This document shows, piece after piece, positions 34,372-46,406 of a DNA stretch of 64,000 nt. Below the pieces are notes generated by a model. That model saw nothing but the letters and a program-made list of their open reading frames with translations, had not been told where the DNA came from and did not search any database. How positions within the stretch are numbered: position 1 is the first letter of the stretch; each line of letters begins with the position of its first letter. This DNA comes from Chrysemys picta bellii (Eukaryota; Chordata; Testudines; Emydidae): assembly GCF_011386835.1 (NCBI RefSeq), contig NC_088800.1, forward strand, positions 13,850,572 through 13,914,571. The letters run 5' to 3'. The position numbers were made by a program, and so were the translations under genes.

Positions 34372-34732
34372 CAGTGATACTCCGACTGAGCTCATGAGCC
34401 GCAAGTGGCTCTTTAACGTGTCTCCTGCAGCTCTTTGCAACACATGATATTAAAACGCTGTGTGATTTAATTAGTAACCAATCTAAGTTATTGACCAATC
34501 AGGATGCTTTTACTATGTTATTAACCAATTGTCGTTGATAAAATAATAATACTTGGTCAGTCATTTTGCTTTGAGAATAATATATAAACTAAATATTTCC
34601 CCATCACACTGTTTAAATGTGACTATATAGCACTCTAGTAAATGAAACAATGAATTCACACAACTGTGGCTCTGTTGGGTCATGTTGGTCGCTAGTTTGG
34701 CTCTTGAACCACTGAGGTCGCTAGTATCACTG
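34372..34732. mobile_element. hAT MITE with CAGTGATACTC ends
   Basis: The left CAGTGATACTCCGACTGAG pairs imperfectly with right CTGAGGTCGCTAGTATCACTG. Flanks CTTTAAAG (34364-34371) and CTTTAAAA (34733-34740) match 7/8. The AT-rich interior includes a GTGGCTCT motif near both ends and no transposase. Confidence 0.85.
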
Positions 34733-34740
34733 CTTTAAAA

Positions 34741-36455
34741 GCTCATCTATCTGGGAACCTTCCCTGGAGACTTCAGTTTGATGTATGGGATGGTTTGTGT
34801 GTCCAAGGACCCAGAGCTACATCGTGGGAGTTTTAACTCCTGGCACAGCCGACCAAGCCAGACTGGTCAAAGAGTGGAGACCAGACCAAAAGCAGCCCAT
34901 GTATCCTCCAGGTTGGGGGTTAAGGGATAGACCAACAACTGATCCTCGTAAAAAAAATTACATTATAGAAACACAACCAGGTACCTATTCCAGCAAACAG
35001 CATGATAAACAGAGATGGCAGAGCCTGGTTCATGCACTAAGTGACATTGGAAGGATTCAAATTCAGATCTCCAGGATAGGACAGCTCCCAGAAAATGACC
35101 TCCCTCCGTTGAGTAGAGCTCAGCCTGAAGCCAAAACCTCAGATCCATACACCTTGAACTCTGGTGACCATCAGCTCTGGCTCCAGACCCTAACTTTGAG
35201 GCTCAGTGCTATCCTTTGTTTGAAGGAAGTGACACATCCCTCCTTGGAGTTGTTCTTTGAGCACAAACTGCTAATGTAGGAATGAGTGAGCCAGAGACAC
35301 TGGGACTCTGTGAACTCCTGCAGACTCTTGGAACACATGCTTTTTGTCAGCTGGGACAGAGGCTACTGATCTGTGCCTATAGGAGGCTCTTTCTGTCTAA
35401 GCTCATTAGTACCACTAAATCACAGCCACAGCTCAGTTGATGTAATACTCCTGTGACTGGTGTTGCTTAAGAATTTATCGTCCCCACCCCCTATTTGGCA
35501 CTCTGGGGTTATTTATTTATATCGGGAGAGACAATTGCAATGTTTCATGGACATCATAGAGGAATGCTAAATAGGGAACCTTGGGTCCCATAGATACAGC
35601 AGAATGTTGAGTTGATTTGGCCGACTCTACGTGACTGATATTAAATATCACCATATGGAGCTGGAGTCTTCCCCAGGAGTTTATCGCTAATTCATCTAAG
35701 GGTGACTTTTGTTGTCAGTGTTAAAGTAGTACCAGGCCTTTTTTCTTTTCCGTGTTTGCAGTCATAATCCATGTCTGAGGCCCACAATCTTGTATTTTTT
35801 AATTCCTATAAGCGGCTCAACACGGGCAGAAATATTAATTAATCCTATTAAATAAGGAGACATCTGCAGAGAAGTTACTCATTTCCACCTAGTCGTGTGA
35901 ACGGAGAGTATAATGCATACATAATGCAAGAGAAAAGGCACCGCACCGCCCATCCTTCTCCTGTGAAATGAAACACAAAATCTGGGGCTCAAACTCAGCT
36001 CTTAATAGAGCTGGTGGAATTATTCCATGTGAACAATAGCAACTATGAATTTGGCCCTTTTCCTGTTCATGAATAGTTCCTGGGTAGCTTTTGAATTTCT
36101 TTAACTTCATCACCATTGGTAATTAATAAGGATACAGTTTATGGGCATAAATCCCAGCCTATTGGTTGGTTGTGCACGATTCACTTTGACCACTTCACAA
36201 TTTATTATTTGTGATGTGTGATGGGTCATCAAAGTCACAGGGTCATATTTCTGCTCCCTGGCTGGGAGTTTGAAACATTTGAAGGATAAATACCAAATAA
36301 CCCACCCTCTTGTTCACACATGAATCCTCTAGTTCCTATGTGAATATGGATGCTCTGAAACACCAATGTGAACAAAACCCATTCACAAAATGTCCATGTG
36401 AATTTGCTCTCTGCAGCCTCTCTCTCAGCCACCCCTTTCTACCACACCCTCCAAG
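34741..36455. other. unique non-coding sequence
   Basis: The block at about 35590-35890 is non-repetitive and AT-rich with TAATTAAT words, a candidate conserved non-coding stretch by impression only. An open frame of 164 codons at 34785-35279 shows no family motif. Confidence 0.35.
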
Positions 36456-36459
36456 GGTC

Positions 36460-36588
36460 AACCATTATTATTATTCATTATTTGTATTGTGGTAGCAGCT
36501 AGGAGCCCTAGTCATGGACCCGGATCCCATTATGCTAGGTGCTATACAGACAGTCCCTGTCCCAAAGAGCTGTCAGGCTAAGTATAAT
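36460..36588 (+). repeat. ancient dispersed repeat ending CAAAGAGCTG
   Basis: TTATTTGTATTGTGGTAGCA, GCTAGGAGCCCTAGTCATGG, ATCCCATTATGCTAGGTGCT and GTCCCTGTCCCAAAGAGCTG match the copies at 19868 and 26265. Confidence 0.7.
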
Positions 36589-37060
36589 TTGTCTCATCAA
36601 CCTTTTTAATGAAGATCTGCTTCATCTAGTGTTAAATGCAGAGGCCTGTAAATTTCTGAGTCCGTCTGTTTCCCTTACTGCTCCCCAGAGAAAGCTGTTT
36701 ACCAGCTGAATCCCCAGGCCCTTACACTTCCCAAGTTACCATTGTTATTCTCCACCACTGTTAATATTCTTGCTGTTTGCAAACAATGCAGAAGGTGCTT
36801 CCTCTCTGGTATGATGGTCTAATCTAATATGCAACAGAGCGCGGGCACAAGGTTGAGAATTATAGCCCTGCCAACCGGATCCAGGCAATGCTTGTTTCCC
36901 TTGATTGGTACACAGAGTACATTTGATAAGGGGATGATTGATGCCAATAGTGAACACAGTTCAGGTGCCATGCTGCTTGTTCTCTTGGAGCCTATTAGAG
37001 GGAAGGTTTAGGTGCAAGTGTGGTTGTTGTCGTGACTGGAGAGTTAGTTCCACGTGGAGG
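36589..37060. other. unique non-coding sequence
   Basis: No repeat or exon recognised. Confidence 0.35.
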
Positions 37061-37065
37061 ACAAG

Positions 37066-37990
37066 TAACATAAGAACATAAGAATGGCCATATTGGGTCA
37101 GACCAACGGTCGATCTAGCCCAGTATCTTGTCTTCTGACAGGGGTTGGTGCCGGATGCTTCAGAGGGAATGAACAGAACAGGAAAATGTGTTTAGTGATC
37201 CGTCCTGTCCCAGCTTCTAGTAGTCAGAGGTTTAGGGCCACCCGAGCATGGGGTTGCATCCCTGACCATCTTGGCTAATAGCTATTGATGGACCGATCCT
37301 CCATGAACTTATCTATTTCTTTTTTGAACCCAGTTATAATTTTGGCCTTCACAACATCTCCTGGCAATGAGTTCCACAGGATTACTATGTTGTGCAAAGA
37401 AGTACTGCCTTTTGTTTGTTTTAAAGCTGATGCCTATTAATTTCATTGGGTGACCCCCTGGTTCTTCTGTTATGTGAAGGAGTAAATAACATTTCCTTAT
37501 TCACTTGCTCTACACTATTCGTGATTTTATAGACTTTTATCATATCCCCTCTTTTCCAAGCAGAACAGTTCCTGTCTTTTAAATCTTACCTCATATGGAA
37601 GCTGTTCCATACTCTAATAATCTTTTTTGCCCTTCCCAGTACTTTTTCCAGTTCTAATCTATCTTTTTTGAGATGGGGCAATCAGAACTGCAGGCAGCAT
37701 TCAAGGTGTGGGCATACCATGGATTTGTATGGTGGCATTATGATATTTTCTCTCTTTTCTATCGCTTTCCTAAGAGTTACTAACATTTTGTTCGCTTTTT
37801 TGGCTGTTACTGCACATTGAGTAGTTCTTTTCAGGGAACTAAACATGATGACTCCAAGATCTCTTTCTTGAGTGCTAACAACTAATTTAGACCCCATTGT
37901 TTTATATGTGTAGTTGAGATTGTTTTTCCAGTGTGCATTACTTTGCATTTATCAACACTGAATTTCATCTGCCATTTTCTTGCCCAGTCA
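37066..37990 (-). mobile_element. CR1 LINE, 3' end and reverse transcriptase C-terminus
   Basis: The left edge is the CR1 3' tail (ACATAAGAACATAAG), followed by TTGGGTCAGACCAA and ATCTAGCCCAGTATC of the 3' UTR. On the minus strand 37948-37682 reads as the RT C-terminus, with QERDLGVIMFSSLKRTTQCA then KKANKMLVTLRKAIEKREN. The 5' side is truncated at about 37990, as is usual for CR1. Stops and indels indicate a dead copy. Confidence 0.92.
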
Positions 37991-40265
37991 CCCACCCCCC
38001 AGTGAAACAGTGCTTGTTACATGATGAATCCTATCATGCCCATAACATATGCTTCGGACAGGATGGGTGTTTTTCCCTGCCCCGCGCAGGCTTTTACTTC
38101 ACCCATCTGAGTGCCAATCATCTTCCTGATTCTGTCTAATGCACCTGATCCTAGGTCCCACTCTGGCCATATATCCGGCAGAGCTGACAGTGCTGGTGTT
38201 TGCATTGACAGAGGAAGAGGTGCTGGCCGACTCTTTGAAGATATGCAGCATCTTCCCACCATTGTCCGTATCAAGGGAGTTGAAGTACAACGGGAGATTG
38301 ATAGGTTCACTGGGGTCAAGGGAACAAAAAAGGGAAGGGGAGAAATCGGAGTAGAATAAACAAAACCCAAATCCCACTCTAATCCTGTCTCCCACCAGCA
38401 CTGGGCAAATATCTCTAGTCCCAGGGCTGGAACTCCAAATGTGTTAAGGTAAGAAATACACAATCAAGGCACCCAAGCAACCTTAGTGCTGCCCTCTAGC
38501 AATGCCATGCAATAACCATAAGGTTATGATCAAAGCATTTTAGTATTTGTGGTTCCCCATTACATTAAACTGATTTGTAAATACACATTAGATTTTTTCC
38601 ACATTTTCCCCCTCATGCCATCACTATAGGGCAGAGTTAAGGTTATTTGGGTTCCTCAGCTGTGTATTTCTTATCCTAGCATGTTAGGATTTCTTTTAAG
38701 TATGCATAACTCTGAATTTCCTGGGTTTGTAATGCTTGGTTTGGGGATAATTGCAACATCCTTCTGATTATTGTTTTTTTTTTTTGCCCCTAAATTACTG
38801 ATACATACTCTCAACCTTAATTCCATTTTAACACAATTTTTTGTTTAGGAATTTCCCGAGGGTGGTGGGTTTTTTTGGTTTGTTTCCTTTGTGTGTGTTT
38901 TGTTTTTAATTATAAAAATTTCATAACATGAACACTAGAGAAGAAAACCAAAGAAAGCGCTTTCATGCAATATTTTTAAGGATTGCAAGATAGATGGTAT
39001 CAGCCTTAAATAATTTTTTTAAGGATTAACTTTTAAGGGCAGATTCGCCGGCACACGAAAGCAGCCAGAGAGCACTGAGCATTCGAGCTGTATTTGCAGG
39101 TGCTTTACATCACCAGGGTAGCCAATGTGTGATGATGAATCAGTCCCATTACTTGCAGTTGAGTTGTTTGTTGTGAGGGCTGTGTCAGTGAGATTGGCGC
39201 AATGTGGAGAAGGTCCAGGCCATGAGTCCCAATGCCTCTATGCTTTAATGGCTCCCCCTGAGTTCCTGACTGCCAGTGGATCCCAGACAGTGGATCCCAG
39301 ACAGGCTGCCTTTTAGGCACTGATGCCCAAGTGATCCAACAAGAGAAAAGTGCTCATTTCACTTATCCCAACAATGACCAGTATCTCTACAATATCTATA
39401 TCTCATCTACAGCTATAGCTAGGCCTTTGGGATCATTGAGACCCATCAAGTTATGCACTAGCTAGCTCAATAACTTCACAATCCTTTTTATTGTTACTCT
39501 CGACCTCCCTAATAATCTCAGCCTCTTACCCTTCTATTTTCCCTGTAGGTTTGCTGTGCTCATAGACTGTATCTTAATTGACACTGTGAGCTCTCCAGGG
39601 GCAGGGACCGTATGCCCCTGAGAATATGTGCAGTGTTCAGCACAATAGGCCCTGGGTCGTTTTCTTGCAAGGCCCCTGATCTTGTCAGAAGCTGTATTAC
39701 ACATATTCCTAATAATTAATTGTAGTAGTAATAAAATATAGAGAGTGTTCACTCCAAAATGATTGGAGATCAGACAATCAACAAAAAAATCTCCCTTAAC
39801 CTTATCCAAAGTAGCTCATGCTTGAGACATTGTCAAGGGGCATAGTCTTAGTTCACTGGCATTGAGGTTGTTCTTGTGACTGATTTTTTTTTCCTCCTTG
39901 CAACTAGTGTTAATACTCAGCCAAAATGTTCTGTTGCTTGGAAACCTGTTACTAATGCTGAATTCATTAATGCTTTTCCAATTTGCTCTTATGAATCTTT
40001 TAGATGGTTTTATCCTAATTTACAGGTATCTAAGAAAAATGAAATGAAATTGAGTAAAGGGCAGAGTGCATTCTTTGCCTTTTTTTTGCAGGTCTTCTTT
40101 TTTCAGCCTCTGGACAATATGCTGCTTATAAGAACCCATGCTCCTGATTCTGCTTCAGCAGTCAGCGCATCAGGACATCATCCTTCGGCCAAAACAAAGA
40201 GAGATTTTTCACATTGGGACTGATTTTGCCAGGTGCCGAGAACTTCTGCAAGGTGCTGATTGACT
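37991..40265. other. unique non-coding sequence
   Basis: A 15-bp duplication (two AGTGGATCCCAGACA units) lies at 39273-39302. An AT-rich tract spans about 38760-39030. No exon recognised. Confidence 0.4.
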
Positions 40266-40267
40266 AG

Positions 40268-40350
40268 AGAACTCAATGGGTGAAATCCTGGCCTCACTGA
40301 AACCACTGGGAGTTTTGATGTTGACTTCAGTGTGCTTGGGATTCCACCCA
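40268..40350. repeat. short dispersed palindromic repeat
   Basis: CACTGGGAGTTTTGATGTTG followed by ACTTCAGTG; related to 14085 and 15495. Confidence 0.45.
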
Positions 40351-42195
40351 ATACGGGCTTGAGCCTACCCGTGGCATAAAGGGTTGGGATCTGCAACAGC
40401 ACTGAGCACTGCACAGCATCTCTGCTGGTGCAAGTTCCCAGCTGTGCCCAATATTTTGAGCTATACATACATAGCCACCACATAGTGGAAGTAGTCCATA
40501 CACACTGAGCTCTGCAGGAGTGTGTGGGGAGCAGAAGGGACATGGTAATGGACAGGGCTGAGGCATGATCTCACTCCTTTGTGAACGCATGATCCACGAG
40601 ACAATGAGCGCATGTGAAAACCTCCTCTCCAAAAAATTCCCTTCTGCCTACTGCAAGCATGGGGGCTTTCCACACGATCAGGGTCCTGCAGAGACCCAGC
40701 AGCTGCACTATGAACTCTATTGCCCCAAACACAGGCAGCCTTGCTGGAGAAGGGGCATGCCTGAGGGCTGACCAGCCCATGGAGTCCTCCCCTCAGCCCT
40801 CTGGAGAGGAGACCCAAGACAGAATCCCCCTCCCGGCACTGCTGTGGAGCCATGTGCTCCTCTGTGAAGTGTGCACCCTCTCTCCACAAGGCATGTCTCC
40901 TGCTGCATGGACTAGCATTAGATCACATCTTGCTCCACAAGGTGCTCAGCACACACCTGCAGCGCTCTGCAAGTTCATCGGTGCCCCAAGAGCTGCGTGG
41001 CGCTGGTGATCAAGCCCAATGTATCCATTCAGAAGTAGTTACAGGTCTTGGTCCTGACTGGACTCTCACTCAGGTGTAAATCAGGAGTAACTCCACTGTA
41101 GTCATGGAACTGCAGCAATGCAAAACCATTGTGAGCTAAGAATGAGGGGCCTGGTGCTTTTGACATCAGGTTGATACTTTGAAGACACAATGCAGATAGT
41201 TTAGAGTCTCTTTGCTTCTGTTAGTAACAGTTTTTGTGTTTCCATACTATATTCCCAACTCAGACTCCATTTCCCTCTTTGCCAGTCTGTGAGGTAACAG
41301 TTAAGGATGGGATAAAATATGAAACCTCCTCAAGCTTTTCTCCAAGCTTTTAACTCAGCTTGGAAGCAAATCTCATTCTGGTTCAGAAAAGTCTGGATCA
41401 CTATTTTATTGAATTATTATTCATTTTTGCTGCTGCCTCTGCGCTTCCTGAACCAGGAGCCTAATTGCCAAAATAACAAGCAAAAAGCTATTTCCACGAT
41501 ATTCCAGCCTAGACCTTTCGAATTGGACTCCTGACTTTATAACAGGAGACCGTCTGTTTCCGTCTGATTTCCAGCCCAATTTTGCAAACCTAAGGGGATG
41601 AAACAATCAACATTTTGGATACAGATCTGAACCTCTGGATGGTTAACTGAGCCCACCCAAGATCCTGAAACATGTGTGGTTTCCCCGTTGCTAAAATAAG
41701 GACCTTCCTCTTTCCACATCAAGAAAGTACAGCCAGAGCTGCTGCTATCAGTTGTGTTTCATTTACAGCCTTCCCTGCTTATCTCTACCAATATTTGGCA
41801 TCCAAATACAGTATTAAGAGCTTTTAAGTGGTTGAGTCCTAAAAAACAGTTTGTCTTTTGAAGTTGCTCTGTTAATTGCTTTGATTTTCACTTAAAGGGG
41901 CCAATTCATCCATCTGTTAACTATAGGTCATTTCCTCATTAATGAAAGAGAGTAAACGGCCTATTATATAAGGTCTGGAAGTCAGGTTCAGATAGAATAA
42001 GAGCCAACCCAAATGGGTCACTCACTCTTAAAACTGAACTAGAACCAAGGATGTAAAAACAGCGAGTTAGCATTGGTGTCTGAGTGCATCTCTGGCTGGG
42101 ATGATGGTGCTAAAATATCATGCAAAATGCCTCCTTCCATGTATTGTATTGTCAGACCAGCCAACAACAGATTTGTTTTTGTTCTCATGAAAGAG
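40351..42195. other. mostly unique non-coding sequence
   Basis: A short old repeat with GGTGTAAATCAGGAGTAACT lies at about 41035-41110. No exon recognised; open frames between 40461 and 41009 on both strands overlap one another and show no domain. Confidence 0.35.
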
Positions 42196-42199
42196 TCTG

Positions 42200-43994
42200 G
42201 TTTTGAAGTCTTTCCAACTCAGTTCCAACCTCTCCCAGCTTGGTGTCATCTGAAAATTTTATAAGCATACTCTCTGCTCCATTTGCCAAGTCATTAACGA
42301 ACATATTAAATAGTACTGGACCCACAAATGATCTCTGCAGGACCCCAGTAGATATGCCCTCCCAGTTTTACAGCGAACCATTGATTACTATAATGTGGGT
42401 AGACAGCTGGTTGAAAGCCCATATTCAAAGGGTAGTTATTTCATCTAGACCAGTGGTTCTCAAACTAGGGCCGCCGCTTGTTTAGGGAAAGCCCCTGGTG
42501 GGCTGGGCCGGTTTGTTTACCTACTGCGTCTGCAGGTTCCACTGATCGCAGCTCCCACTGGCCGCGGTTCGCCGCTCCAGGCCAATGGGGGCTGCGTGAA
42601 GCGGTGGCCAGTATGTCCCTTGGCCCGTGCCGCTTCCTGCAGCTCCCATTGGCCTGGAGCAGTGAACCGCGGCCAGTGGGAGCTGCGATCGTCTGAACCT
42701 GCGGACGCAGCAGGTAAACAAACCAGCCCAGCCCACCAGAGGCTTTCCCTGAACAAGTGGCGTCCCAAGTTTGAGAACCACTGATCTAGACGACATGTCC
42801 CTGGTTTGCTTATGAGAATGTCATGTAGGAACTGTGTTAAAAGCCTTTACTAAAATCAAGATATATCACATCTACTGCTTTCCCCCTACCCACTAAACCA
42901 TTACCCCTGCCAAAGAAGGAAATCAGGTTGGTTTGGCATGATTTGTTCTTGACAAATCCATGCTGGATATTCCTTATGACCCTATTATCCATATGGTACT
43001 TACAAATTGATTGTTAAATATCTTCCAGTTTCTTTCAAGACATTGAAGGTAGGCTTACTGGTCTATAATTCCCTGAGTCCTCTTTGTTCCCCCTTTTAAA
43101 GATAGGCACTATACTTTCTCTTCTCCAGTTTTCTGGGTCCTCACCTGTATTCCAGGAGTTCTCAAAGATAATTGCTAACAGTTCTGAAATTTCTTCAGCT
43201 AGTTCCTTAACTTCTCTAGGATGAATTTCACCAGCCCCTGCCAATTTGAATACATTTAACTTACCTAAATATTCTTTAACCTGTTCTTCCCCTATTTTGG
43301 CTTGTGTTCCTTCCCCCTGCTTGTTAATATTACTTGCATTGAGTATCTGGTTACCATTAACCTTTTTAGTGAAGACTGAAGCAAAATAGGCATTAAACAC
43401 CTCAGCCTTCTTGATGTTATTAGCTCTCCTTCCCCACTATGCAGAGTACCTACACTTTCCTTCATCTTTCTCTTGCTCCTAATGTATTTATAAAACTTCT
43501 TTTTATTGCCTTTCATGTCTCTTTCTAGGTTAACTCATTCTGTGCCTTCGCCTTTCTGATTTTGTCTCTACATGCTTATGCTATTCTTTTGTACTCCTCC
43601 TTAGCAATTTGTCCATGTCTCCACTTTTGGTCAATTTCTTTTTGATTTCCAAGGCATTAAAGAGCTCCTGGTGGAGCCTTATTGGTGCCTCACTGTTTTT
43701 TCTTTCACATCAGAATAATTTGCAGTTGTGCATTTAATACTGTCTTCTTGGGAAACTGCCAGCTCTCCTGAACTCCTTTTTCCCTTAGATTTTCTTCCCA
43801 TGGGACTCTACCTGCCAGTTCTTTCAGAATGTTAAAATCTGCCTTTTTTTTAAGTCCATTGTCCTTATTCTGCTGCTCTAGCTCCTTCCTTTCCTCAGAA
43901 TCATGAAATCTATCATTTCGTGACCAATTTCACCCAAATTGCCTTCCACCTTCAGATTTGCCACCACCTTCTTCTTGATTAGAATGAAGTCTAA
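42200..43994 (-). mobile_element. CR1 LINE, RT portion (left part, split by Harbinger)
   Basis: Minus-strand CR1 ORF2. The open pieces 43516-43292 (YKYIRSKRKMKESVG) and 43400-43035 (MFNAYFASVFTKK, then WNTGEDPENWRRESIVPIFK and GNYRPVSL) are the EN-RT linker and RT fingers. Further left the palm motif FSDDTKLG lies at about 42250. The sequence stops there, so the thumb, 3' UTR and tail are missing. Loss of the 3' end is unusual for a CR1 and implies a later deletion. A hAT MITE lies at 42451-42783, and the Harbinger follows at 43995. Confidence 0.92.
42451..42783. mobile_element. palindromic hAT MITE, CAGTGGTTCTCAAACTAGGG family
   Basis: Ends CAGTGGTTCTCAAACT and AGTTTGAGAACCACTG are perfect complements over 16 bp. 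A perfect 8-bp duplication ATCTAGAC lies at 42443-42450 and 42784-42791. The interior is a long GC-rich inverted repeat sharing its core (CACTGGCCGCGGTTCGCCG) with 32155, 50411 and 55351. It interrupts the CR1 RT. Confidence 0.95.
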
Positions 43995-44160
43995 GGCCTT
44001 GTCTACACTACGAGAGTAGTTCGATTTTACTTGCATCGAATTTTTGTAATCGATATTGCAAAGTCGAACGTGTGTGTCCACACTAAGGACAGTAATTCGA
44101 CTTTGTGCGTCCACACTAACGGTGATAGCGTCGACATTCGAAGCGGTGCACTGTGGTCAG
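43995..44160. promoter_or_regulatory. left terminal/subterminal region of Harbinger
   Basis: After the inverted repeat come GTTCGATTTTAC, GCATCGAAT, AATCGAT, AAGTCGAACG, AATTCGACTT, CGTCGACATTCGAAG and a TGTCCACACTAA repeat. Such repeated TTCGA-type words near the end are candidate binding sites for the transposase or its Myb-like partner. The binding role is inference. Confidence 0.45.
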
Positions 44161-44372
44161 CTATCCCACAGTTCCCGCAGTCCCCTCTGCCCATTGGAAT
44201 TCTGGGTGTAGCCGGCAATGCCTTCTGGGTAACAAAATGAGTCGAGGGTGCTTTTGGGAAACTGTCGTCATCCGTCCATCACTCCCGCCCTCCCTCCCTG
44301 AAAGCGCCGGCGGGAAAACAGTTCGCGCGCTTTTCCAGTCATTGACAGCGCGGACGCCACTGTACTCCGAGC

Positions 44373-45656
44373 ATGGAGCCCGCTGCGACCATCGCTGCAG
44401 TTGTGGCCGCTCTCAACGTTTCGCAGCTTATCATAAAGGTTTCCCTGAGGCAGATGCAGAAAAGTCAGGCGAGGAGGCTACGGCACCGCGGTGATGTCCT
44501 GAAGTCTGAGAGTAGCACAGACCTGTCAGAAAGCAGGCGACCCAGCGCCGAGGACATCACAGTGGCAATGGGTCATGTTGATGCCGTGGAACGGCGATTC
44601 TGGGCACGGGAGACAAGCACTGAGTGGTGGGACCGCATAGTGCTGCAGGTCTGGGATGAATCCCAGTGGCTGCGAAACTTTCGCATGCGGAAGGGAACTT
44701 TCCTGGAACTTTGTGAGTTGCTGTCCCCTGCCCTGAAGCGCAGTGACACCCGGTTGCGAGCTGCACTGAGTGTACAGAAGCGAGTGGCCATAGCCCTGTG
44801 GAAGCTTGCAACGCCAGACAGCTACCGGTCAGTCGCGAACCAGTTTGGGGTGGGCAAATCTACCGTGGGGGTTGTTGTGATGCAAGTAGCGAAGGCAATC
44901 GTTGATGTACTGCTGCCAAAGGTAGTGACCCTGGGAAACGTGGAGGCGATCATAGATGGCTTCGCAGCGATGGGATTCCCAAACTGCGGTGGGGCCATAG
45001 ATGGAACTCACATCCCTATCCTGGCACCGGACCACCAGGCCACCCAGTACATTAACCGAAAGGGATACTTTTCCATGGTGCTGCAAGCACTGGTGGACCA
45101 CAGGGGACGTTTTACCAACATCTACGTGGGATGGCCGGGCAAGGTTCATGACGCTCGTGTTTTCAGGAACTCTGGTCTGTTTAGACGGCTGCAACAAGGT
45201 ATTTACTTCCCGGACCACAAAATAACTGTTGGGGATGTGGAGATGCCTATAGTCATCCTCGGGGACCCAGCCTACCCGCTAATGCCCTGGCTCATGAAGC
45301 CCTATACTGGCGCCCTGGACACTGAAAAAGAACTCTTCAACTACCGGCTGAGCAAGTGCAGAATGGTGGTGGAGTGTGCTTTTGGCCGTCTCAAGGGGAG
45401 ATGGAGAAGCTTACTGACTCGCTGTGATCTCAGCGAAACCAATATCCCCATTGTTATAGCAGCTTGCTGTGTGCTCCACAATCTCTGTGAGAGCAAGGGG
45501 GAGACCTTTATGGCGGGGTGGGAGGTTGAGGAAAATAGCCTGGCTGGTGATTACTCACAGCCAGACAGCCGGGCGATTAGAAGAGACCAGCGGGAAGCGC
45601 TGTGCATCCGGGAGGCTTTGAAAGCAAAGTTCCTGAGTGAGCAGGGTAACCTGTGA
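44373..45656 (+). CDS. PIF/Harbinger DDE transposase (HARBI1-like), intact
   Basis: A 427-residue uninterrupted frame. Residues about 90-125 hold the N-terminal segment WDESQWLRNFRMRKGTFLEL. Residues 135-176 contain a helix-turn-helix-like stretch around SYRSVANQFGVGKSTV. The DDE nuclease follows: D210 in GGAIDGTHIPI, D260 in GKVHDARVFRNS and E334 in VECAFGRLKGRWR. LGDPAYPLMPWLMKPY (about 296-311) is the conserved block between the second Asp and the Glu. All catalytic residues are present. The family cuts and pastes DNA at 3-bp TWA-type targets and needs a Myb-like partner, which is encoded convergently downstream. The start at 44373 is the first ATG of the frame, and an AATAAA lies at 45772-45777. 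With no frameshift or stop, the copy looks young and possibly functional, though activity is not shown. It could also be an unexpressed recent insertion. Confidence 0.96.
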   Translation: MEPAATIAAVVAALNVSQLIIKVSLRQMQKSQARRLRHRGDVLKSESSTDLSESRRPSAEDITVAMGHVDAVERRFWARETSTEWWDRIVLQVWDESQWLRNFRMRKGTFLELCELLSPALKRSDTRLRAALSVQKRVAIALWKLATPDSYRSVANQFGVGKSTVGVVVMQVAKAIVDVLLPKVVTLGNVEAIIDGFAAMGFPNCGGAIDGTHIPILAPDHQATQYINRKGYFSMVLQALVDHRGRFTNIYVGWPGKVHDARVFRNSGLFRRLQQGIYFPDHKITVGDVEMPIVILGDPAYPLMPWLMKPYTGALDTEKELFNYRLSKCRMVVECAFGRLKGRWRSLLTRCDLSETNIPIVIAACCVLHNLCESKGETFMAGWEVEENSLAGDYSQPDSRAIRRDQREALCIREALKAKFLSEQGNL

Positions 45657-45771
45657 TTTTATAGTTTGTGTACTGAGAAGCTAAACCTGCCCCCGTTTCT
45701 TTACCCAGGTAATGTTGACTATCCTATCCAGTTACATACCCCCTTCACCCCCCCTCCAACACACGTGTCGA

Positions 45772-45777
45772 AATAAA
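45772..45777 (+). terminator. polyadenylation signal of transposase gene
   Basis: AATAAA 116 bp after the transposase stop codon, followed by a T-rich and GT-containing stretch. Confidence 0.65.
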
Positions 45778-46329
45778 AATAGTTCTACTTTGTTAAAGCA
45801 CACCGTTTTCTTTAATACTGTTTTAGCGGGAATTTTTTAAAACTGGGACGCAGACTGTGGTGCGGGGCGGGTCTAGTGTTGTGATGCGAATGCAGCTTCT
45901 AAACTCAAGGATTGACAGGCTCCGCTGCGGTGGGATGCTTGTTTCAACGGAGCCTGTCACCCCTCCTGATCGGGACTGTGTGTATGGGAGGTCTATTTGA
46001 CTTTGTGGCAGGGGGAGGACGGTTACAGATCCCATGCTGTGTGGCTCTGTGATCCTGTCTAAGGACCGGCGCTTAAGATCTGTAACTGCCCTCCCCCGCC
46101 ACAAAGTCACAGAGCAACCCACCCCCCCCCAACATTACATCAAAACAACCTCCCAGACTAACCGGGGCAACTAGTCACTGCATCACTGCACTGTGTATGT
46201 GCCCTGCTGCTGTGCCTGCCCCCGACTATGTACCCTGCCAAAGGAGACTGTCCTGTCCAATTTCCAACCCCCTTTCCCCTCCTCCTCCAAAAGAACATGA
46301 TTGAAACAGTAGTTAACAGAAACGAATTT

Positions 46330-46335
46330 TTTATT
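46330..46335 (-). terminator. polyadenylation signal of Myb-like gene
   Basis: AATAAA on the minus strand about 72 bp past the stop of exon 2, facing the transposase polyA site. This confirms convergent transcription units. Confidence 0.6.
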
Positions 46336-46406
46336 ATCAACTACACATGGCATTGGGAGGTGAAACTTGGACGTGGGCTTGTGTCAGGCAGGAAGGAAAG
46401 AACTTT

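Noticed and set aside
34785..35279. 164-codon frame in unique sequence
   Set aside because: No motif, no splice-bounded structure and no codon bias that I can see; plausible chance length in 64 kb.
44557..45218. minus-strand frames opposite the transposase
   Set aside because: Shadows of the transposase coding strand with no independent evidence.
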